10,528 nucleotides of DNA from assembly GCA_002492295.1 (NCBI GenBank), contig DKYC01000127.1, positions 1-10,528 of the forward strand. The letters are read 5' to 3'. Source of the DNA: Lachnospiraceae bacterium UBA7110. GTDB taxonomy: Bacteria; Bacillota; Clostridia; Lachnospirales; Lachnospiraceae. Both the position numbers and the translations under genes were made by a program. The notes beneath the pieces were generated by a model that saw only the letters and a list, made by a program, of their open reading frames with translations, ran no database searches and had not been told where the DNA came from. Of the stretch, positions 6,337 through 10,528 are shown piece after piece (position 1 is the stretch's first letter; each line of letters begins with the position of its first letter).

Positions 6337-7353
6337 ATGGTATCAATGAAAGACATTTCGATGGCCTGTGGGGTATCGGTGGCGACAGTCAGTAAGGCGC
6401 TCAATGACCACAAGGATATCGGAGAAGGAACAAAAAAGAGAATTAAACGGATTGCGAAAGAAATGGGATATATTCCCAATTCAGCATCGAAGGCGTTAAA
6501 GACGCGCCGTACCTATAATATCGGAGTACTTTTTACGGATGAGGCGCGAAGCGGTCTGACACATGATTATTTTTCGTATGTGCTTGACAGCTTTAAGCAG
6601 ACGGTGGAGGAGCAGGGCTATGACATGACGTTTATCAACTGCTGCAAGACAAGGGCGGACCGCATGTCCTATCTGGAACATGCAAAATACAGGGGGTTTG
6701 ACGGCGTTGTAATTGCCTGTATTGATTTCTATGATCCGGAGGTTTTGGAACTGGTAAGAAGCAGTATTCCGCTGGTGACGATAGACCATCTGTTTAACAA
6801 CCGAATGGCAGTTATTTCCGATAACGTAAAGGGAATGAAGGATTTGCTTACATACGTTTACAACAAAGGTCACCGGCGCATTGCCTACATACACGGTGCG
6901 GATTCGGCGGTAACCCAAAGCAGACTTACGTCCTTTTACAGGACAGCGCAGGAGCTGGGGCTGGATGTTCCGGATGAATACGTGAGGGAAGCTGCATACA
7001 GGGACACCGACGCGACATTTATAAGGACCATGGAGCTGCTTGATTTGCCAAATCCGCCGACCTGTATCCTGTATCCTGACGATTTTGCCAGCTATGGTGG
7101 AATGAATGCAATCAATGACAGGGGATTGGACATTCCGAACGATATTTCCGTGGCAGGATATGACGGTATTCGGATTGGCAGGCATTTGGAGCCGCAGCTT
7201 ACTACCCTTAGGCAGAACACCAAACAGATTGGCGCGCAGGCAGCGCATAATTTAATCCGCCTGATTGAAAATCCCAAGACGACCGTTGCCCAGACGGTTG
7301 TGATTGAAGGCGAGGTGTTTGAAGGAAAAACGGTAGGGACCATAAAGCCATAA
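6337..7353 (+). CDS. LacI-family transcriptional regulator, probable cellobiose-locus repressor
   Basis: Complete 338-residue LacI/GalR-family protein. The N-terminal helix-turn-helix spans about residues 4-23 (MKDISMACGVSVATVSKALN), followed by GYIPNSASKALKT, which contains the hinge helix (about 48-56) with its minor-groove leucine L54. The remainder, from about residue 60 (YNIGVLFTD), is a periplasmic-binding-protein-like effector domain, with the usual VAGYDG and TTLRQ segments near its end. The start is supported by GGGAGA about nine bases upstream; an ATG three codons later is an alternative. It lies between cbp (divergent) and the sugar transporter genes, and two identical operator-like repeats cover both promoters, so it most likely senses a cello-oligosaccharide or a product and represses both units. 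The effector is inferred, not visible. Confidence 0.93.
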   Translation: MVSMKDISMACGVSVATVSKALNDHKDIGEGTKKRIKRIAKEMGYIPNSASKALKTRRTYNIGVLFTDEARSGLTHDYFSYVLDSFKQTVEEQGYDMTFINCCKTRADRMSYLEHAKYRGFDGVVIACIDFYDPEVLELVRSSIPLVTIDHLFNNRMAVISDNVKGMKDLLTYVYNKGHRRIAYIHGADSAVTQSRLTSFYRTAQELGLDVPDEYVREAAYRDTDATFIRTMELLDLPNPPTCILYPDDFASYGGMNAINDRGLDIPNDISVAGYDGIRIGRHLEPQLTTLRQNTKQIGAQAAHNLIRLIENPKTTVAQTVVIEGEVFEGKTVGTIKP

Positions 7354-7428
7354 AAACGGCATTTCGGGAGGGAATCCCTTAGGATAAATGCACAACTTAT
7401 TTTTATCATTTATTATGGAGGAACAAAT

Positions 7429-8859
7429 ATGAAAAGAAAAGTATTAAGTACGTTACTTGCAGCTACAATGCTGACCGGACTGATAGCCGGATGCGGCAAC
7501 AGTTCAGAACCGGCAGCCAGCAATAGTCAGCCGGCGGCAACAACACCGGCAGCGGATACAACACCTGCGGCACCGGCAGAGACAACACCGGCGGAGACGC
7601 AGGCAGCAGTGGATACGGCAGATGAAGGAAAGGTTTTGAATATTTACTGCTGGAATGATGAGTTTTACCGTCGTATCAGGGATCATTATCCTGATTATGA
7701 AGTGATTGATGCGACACACGGAACAATCGGTGACGTATCCGTTGTATGGAACATCACACCAAATGATGACAATGCTTATCAGAACAATCTGGATGAGACC
7801 CTGTTAAAACAGGCGGATGCAGCGGCGGATGACAAGATTGACCTGTTTTTGGTTGAGGCGGATTATGCGTTAAAATATGTAGATACCGAGTATACGATGC
7901 CTGTTAAGGATCTTGGAATTACGGATGCGGATTTGGCAGACCAGTATCAGTATACAAAGGATATCGTTACGGACTCCAACGGTGTATTAAAGGGCGTTTC
8001 ATGGCAGGGCTGCCCGGGTGTTATGTTCTACAGCCGTGAGGTGGCAAAGGATGTATTCGGAACGGATGACCCCGCTGAGGTTCAGGAGTATGTAAAGGAT
8101 TGGGATACCTTTAACGAGACAGCTAAAGCTTTGAAGGAGAAAGGCTATTTTGCTGCTTCTTCCGCAAACGATACATACCGTGTATATTCCAATAACGTAA
8201 CCTCAAAGTGGGTAGAGGACGGAAAGATTAATATTGATGACAATATCATGAAGTGGGTGGAGGATTCAAAGGTACTTGTTGATGCCGGGGAAATCGGAAC
8301 ACATGAGCTTTGGAGCGATGACTGGTCGCAGGGCTTTTATCCGGATGGAAAGGTATTTGCTTACTTTGGACCCGCCTGGCTGGTAAACTTCAGTATGGCG
8401 GCTGATAAAGAAGGAAGTATCGGCAACTTAGGCGGATGGGCAGCAACGGAAGGACCGCAGGGCTTCTTTTGGGGCGGTACATGGATTTGTGCAGCAACAG
8501 GGACAGACAATGCAGGTCTTGTAAAGGATATTATGCTGCAGATGACGGCAAACGAGGAAATCATGAAGGAAATCGTTGTAGCGGATGATGATTTCGTAAA
8601 CAATAAGCCGGCAATGAACGCAATGGCAGAGGACACAAGCTATTCCAGCAAGATTTTAGGCGGACAGAACCCGCTTGCAATGTACTGCGCAGGTGTGGAA
8701 GGTCTTGATTTGAGTAATCTTTCCATTTATGATCAGGGCTGCAACGAGGAATTCCAAAATGCAATGAAGAATTACTTCGACGGAAACACGGATTTGGACG
8801 GCGCGCTTGACTTGTTCTACAAGGCAGTTGTGGAGAAATATCCGGAGCTGACATACTAA
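7429..8859 (+). CDS. carbohydrate ABC transporter solute-binding lipoprotein (CUT1 type)
   Basis: Complete 476-residue extracellular binding protein. Residues 1-21 form a lipoprotein signal peptide with positive MKRK, a hydrophobic stretch and lipobox LIAGC, so C22 is lipidated and anchored to the outer face of the membrane. Residues 24-60 are a low-complexity Ala/Pro/Thr linker with TTPA three times. The mature domain from about 68 (KVLNIYCWNDEF) has family-1 solute-binding features, including DLFLVEADYALKYV and a Trp/Gly-rich stretch (WGGTWICAATGT) likely near the sugar site. GGAGGA (7417-7422) precedes the ATG by six bases. It follows the LacI-family gene by 75 bp and precedes two permease genes. 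The substrate, probably cellobiose or short cello-oligosaccharides, is inferred from the adjacent phosphorylase gene. Confidence 0.92.
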   Translation: MKRKVLSTLLAATMLTGLIAGCGNSSEPAASNSQPAATTPAADTTPAAPAETTPAETQAAVDTADEGKVLNIYCWNDEFYRRIRDHYPDYEVIDATHGTIGDVSVVWNITPNDDNAYQNNLDETLLKQADAAADDKIDLFLVEADYALKYVDTEYTMPVKDLGITDADLADQYQYTKDIVTDSNGVLKGVSWQGCPGVMFYSREVAKDVFGTDDPAEVQEYVKDWDTFNETAKALKEKGYFAASSANDTYRVYSNNVTSKWVEDGKINIDDNIMKWVEDSKVLVDAGEIGTHELWSDDWSQGFYPDGKVFAYFGPAWLVNFSMAADKEGSIGNLGGWAATEGPQGFFWGGTWICAATGTDNAGLVKDIMLQMTANEEIMKEIVVADDDFVNNKPAMNAMAEDTSYSSKILGGQNPLAMYCAGVEGLDLSNLSIYDQGCNEEFQNAMKNYFDGNTDLDGALDLFYKAVVEKYPELTY

Positions 8860-8870
8860 TTTGATAACAA

Positions 8871-8902
8871 TGTGCCTGCCTGACAGTAGTCGGGCAGGCA
8901 CA
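8871..8902 (+). other. strong intergenic stem-loop after the binding-protein gene
   Basis: TGTGCCTGCCTGAC (8871-8884) pairs with GTCGGGCAGGCACA (8889-8902): fourteen consecutive pairs, one of them T-G, around the loop AGTA. It starts 11 bases after the stop codon and is followed by ATATCAGTC rather than T-run, so it is not a typical intrinsic terminator. Its place between binding-protein and permease genes suggests protection of the upstream mRNA segment or partial attenuation. Confidence 0.75.
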
Positions 8903-8915
8903 ATATCAGTCTGAC

Positions 8916-8974
8916 ATACAGAACCGGCAGCAGGTTTTTAAAACACAGTGGGAGATCTGCTGCGAGTTCTGTAT
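8916..8974 (+). other. second intergenic stem-loop before the permease gene
   Basis: ATACAGAAC (8916-8924) pairs with GTTCTGTAT (8966-8974), and GCAGCAG (8927-8933) pairs with CTGCTGC (8957-8963). The two helices are separated by a two-by-two internal loop (CG opposite GA), and the apical loop is 23 nt. It lies 64 bp before the preferred start of the first permease gene and has no T-run. A processing, stability or expression-control role is inferred. Confidence 0.6.
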
Positions 8975-9038
8975 CTGCAATATGCTGCGGTCGGACATGA
9001 AACTGGAGCAGAGTGTGAGGACGAAAAAGGAGAGGAGC

Positions 9039-9962
9039 ATGGCGATTAAGATGAAGAACCGAAAGCAAAGTAAAGTGGTAAGTTATAATAAATGGGGATA
9101 CATATTTTTAATACCTTTTGTTGTAGTTTACATAATTTTTCAGTTAATCCCGCTGGTTACGACGGTGGTAAACAGCTTTTATGAAAATTACCGTTCCGGT
9201 CTGACGCAAATCGGACCAAATTTCATCGGATTTAAAAATTACGCGACGATTTTGCAGAATGCGGATTTGTGGACGTATGCAAAAAATACACTGATTATGT
9301 GGGTGATGGGATTTGTGCCGCAGATTCTTGTATCCCTGCTGCTTGGCGCATGGTTTTCCAATCCGAGTCTGCGGCTTAAGGGACAGCGGTTCTTTAAGAC
9401 TGTGATTTACCTGCCCAACCTGATTATGGCATCGGCATTTGCCATGTTGTTTTTTACCCTGTTTTCAAACAGCGGTCCGGTCAACTCAATATTAATGCAG
9501 ATGGGTATTATCAGTGAGCCGTACAAATTTTTGTCCAACACATGGAGCGCAAGGTCGCTGGTTGCCTTCATGAATTTCCTGATGTGGTTTGGGAATACGA
9601 CAATCCTGCTGATGGCAGGAATGATGGGGATTGACACGTCGCTCTTTGAAGCGGCGGAAGTAGATGGCGCGACTTCCACGCAGGTGTTTTTTAAAATTAC
9701 GCTGCCGTTGCTTCGTCCGATTTTGGTATACGTGATGATTACGTCGCTGATTGGTGGCTTACAGATGTTTGATGTGCCGCAGATTTTGACAAACGGAACC
9801 GGAGACCCGATGCGTTCCACCATGACATTGATTATGTACTTAAATAAACATTTATTTAGCAAAAACTATGGTATGGCTGGTGCGTTGTCTGTCCTTCTGT
9901 TTATCGTAACCGGAATTTTAAGTATGATCGTTTACAAAGCGACAAACAGAAATCAGGAATAG
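9039..9962 (+). CDS. CUT1 ABC transporter permease, first subunit (MalF/UgpA type)
   Basis: 307-residue integral membrane protein forming, with the next gene product, the sugar channel in the cytoplasmic membrane. About six hydrophobic segments are visible, near residues 20-42, 80-106, 120-143, 172-195, 226-248 and 278-300. The ATPase-docking EAA loop is at about 204-227 (EAAEVDGATSTQVFFKITLP), with E-A-A, G210 and the I-x-L-P ending all present. I choose 9039 because AAGGAG (9027-9032) lies six bases before it. An in-frame ATG at 8982 would add 19 hydrophilic residues, but has no ribosome site and directly abuts a stem-loop. The stop codon overlaps the ribosome site of the next gene, indicating tight co-expression. 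No ATPase gene is seen in the window. Confidence 0.92.
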   Translation: MAIKMKNRKQSKVVSYNKWGYIFLIPFVVVYIIFQLIPLVTTVVNSFYENYRSGLTQIGPNFIGFKNYATILQNADLWTYAKNTLIMWVMGFVPQILVSLLLGAWFSNPSLRLKGQRFFKTVIYLPNLIMASAFAMLFFTLFSNSGPVNSILMQMGIISEPYKFLSNTWSARSLVAFMNFLMWFGNTTILLMAGMMGIDTSLFEAAEVDGATSTQVFFKITLPLLRPILVYVMITSLIGGLQMFDVPQILTNGTGDPMRSTMTLIMYLNKHLFSKNYGMAGALSVLLFIVTGILSMIVYKATNRNQE

Positions 9963-9974
9963 GAGGGAACAATC

Positions 9975-10528
9975 ATGAATCAAGCAAATCAATATCAAAA
10001 TAAAAAAGGACTGGGCTTGGGACCAAGAAGGGCGGTTGCCTATGTGTTCCTGGTGTTTGTATCCGTCCTGTGCCTGTTTTGGTTTTATGTTCTGTTTATC
10101 AATGCGACCCGTTCGCACGGAGAACTGACGACAGGGTTTACGCCGATACCAAGCACGCATCTTTTGGAAAATTGGCATAATCTGCTGACAAAAAGTACGC
10201 TGCCTATTTGGTCAGGCATGTTTAATTCGTTTATTGTCGCGGCGCTTTCGGCAATATTGTCCACGTATTTTTCGACGATGACGGCATATGCCATTCACGC
10301 ATATAATTTTAAATTAAAGAAATTTATGTTTACGTTTATCCTGATGATTATGATGATACCGACACAGGTAACCGCACTTGGATTTTTACAGTTGGTTTCA
10401 AACATGAAGTTGGAAAATTCCTTTATTCCGCTGATTGTTCCGGCAATTGCTGCTCCTGCGACGTTCTTTTATATGAAGCAGTACATGGAGAGCACTCTCC
10501 CGCTGTCTTTGGTGGAGGCAGCAAGAAT
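9975..10528 (+). CDS. CUT1 ABC transporter permease, second subunit (MalG/UgpE type), cut by window edge
   Basis: An open reading frame runs from ATG at 9975 to the right edge (184 codons plus two bases) with no stop. AGGAGG (9961-9966), overlapping the previous stop codon, lies eight bases before the start. The translation begins MNQANQYQNKKGLG. A first membrane segment is near residues 20-42, followed by an external region (TTGFTPIPSTHLLENWHNLL) typical of MalG-type subunits, then hydrophobic segments near 80-106, 116-140 and 150-166. The sequence stops at SLVEAAR, the beginning of the EAA loop that contacts the ATPase. Roughly a third of the protein is therefore missing, because of the window boundary and not because the gene is broken. 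It partners with the preceding permease. Confidence 0.92.
   Translation, partial: MNQANQYQNKKGLGLGPRRAVAYVFLVFVSVLCLFWFYVLFINATRSHGELTTGFTPIPSTHLLENWHNLLTKSTLPIWSGMFNSFIVAALSAILSTYFSTMTAYAIHAYNFKLKKFMFTFILMIMMIPTQVTALGFLQLVSNMKLENSFIPLIVPAIAAPATFFYMKQYMESTLPLSLVEAAR

Noticed and set aside
6096..6479. 127-codon hydrophobic open frame on - strand over the control region
   Set aside because: The hydrophobic, Phe/Leu/Ile-rich translation comes from AT-rich A-tract DNA read backwards; it overlaps the regulator start and its promoter, and has no ribosome site.
6496..7248. 250-codon open frame antisense to the LacI-family gene
   Set aside because: It is fully covered by a gene with clear family motifs; the long antisense frame is a product of codon bias.
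7366..7378. GGGA/TCCC hairpin between the LacI-family gene and the binding-protein gene as a terminator
   Set aside because: Only four base pairs and no T-run; transcription is likely to continue into the binding-protein gene.
8982..9038. N-terminal extension of the first permease from the ATG at 8982
   Set aside because: No ribosome site precedes it and a stem-loop ends eight bases before it, whereas the ATG at 9039 has AAGGAG at an ideal distance.

Overview
The window looks like chromosomal DNA of a Gram-positive, low-to-mid-GC Clostridia, most likely a gut or rumen Lachnospiraceae. The evidence is the strong AGGAGG-type ribosome sites, sigma-A promoters close to TTGACA-17-TATAAT, a lipoprotein sugar-binding protein, and a GH94 enzyme that closely resembles what I recall of Clostridium thermocellum cellobiose phosphorylase. 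No phage, IS element, CRISPR array or rRNA is visible.

Region 1 (1-2853, + strand) is housekeeping. It holds radA (DNA repair) and, 28-30 bp later, an M18 zinc aminopeptidase, probably co-transcribed, ending at a hairpin with A- and T-runs on its two sides. Region 2 (2857-3319, - strand) holds a tRNA-Trp(CCA), which converges on the same hairpin, and a 73-aa protein of unknown function with a near-consensus promoter of its own. Region 3 (3368-5972, - strand) is a complete cellobiose phosphorylase gene with promoter, operator-like site and a downstream hairpin. Region 4 (5861-6336) is a 476-bp divergent control region. Region 5 (6223 to the right edge, + strand) is a LacI-family regulator, a lipoprotein solute-binding protein and two CUT1-type ABC permeases; the last is cut by the window edge.

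Together regions 3-5 read as a cellobiose/cello-oligosaccharide uptake and phosphorolysis locus. The binding protein and permeases import the sugar, the cytoplasmic phosphorylase splits cellobiose with phosphate into glucose 1-phosphate and glucose, and the LacI-family protein controls both directions. No ATPase gene is seen in the window; many CUT1 importers of Firmicutes use a shared MsmK/MalK-type ATPase encoded elsewhere, but it could also lie past the right edge.

The most notable signals are in non-coding DNA. A perfect 17-bp repeat occupies exactly the -35/-10 spacer of the phosphorylase promoter and recurs at the expected transcription start of the regulator promoter, 310 bp away. Nine A-tracts spaced about 10 bp apart, suggesting bent DNA, lie just upstream of the regulator promoter. 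Two strong stem-loops without T-tracts sit between the binding-protein gene and the first permease gene. I see no wholly new enzyme system; the novelty is in the control architecture and in the small unknown protein.
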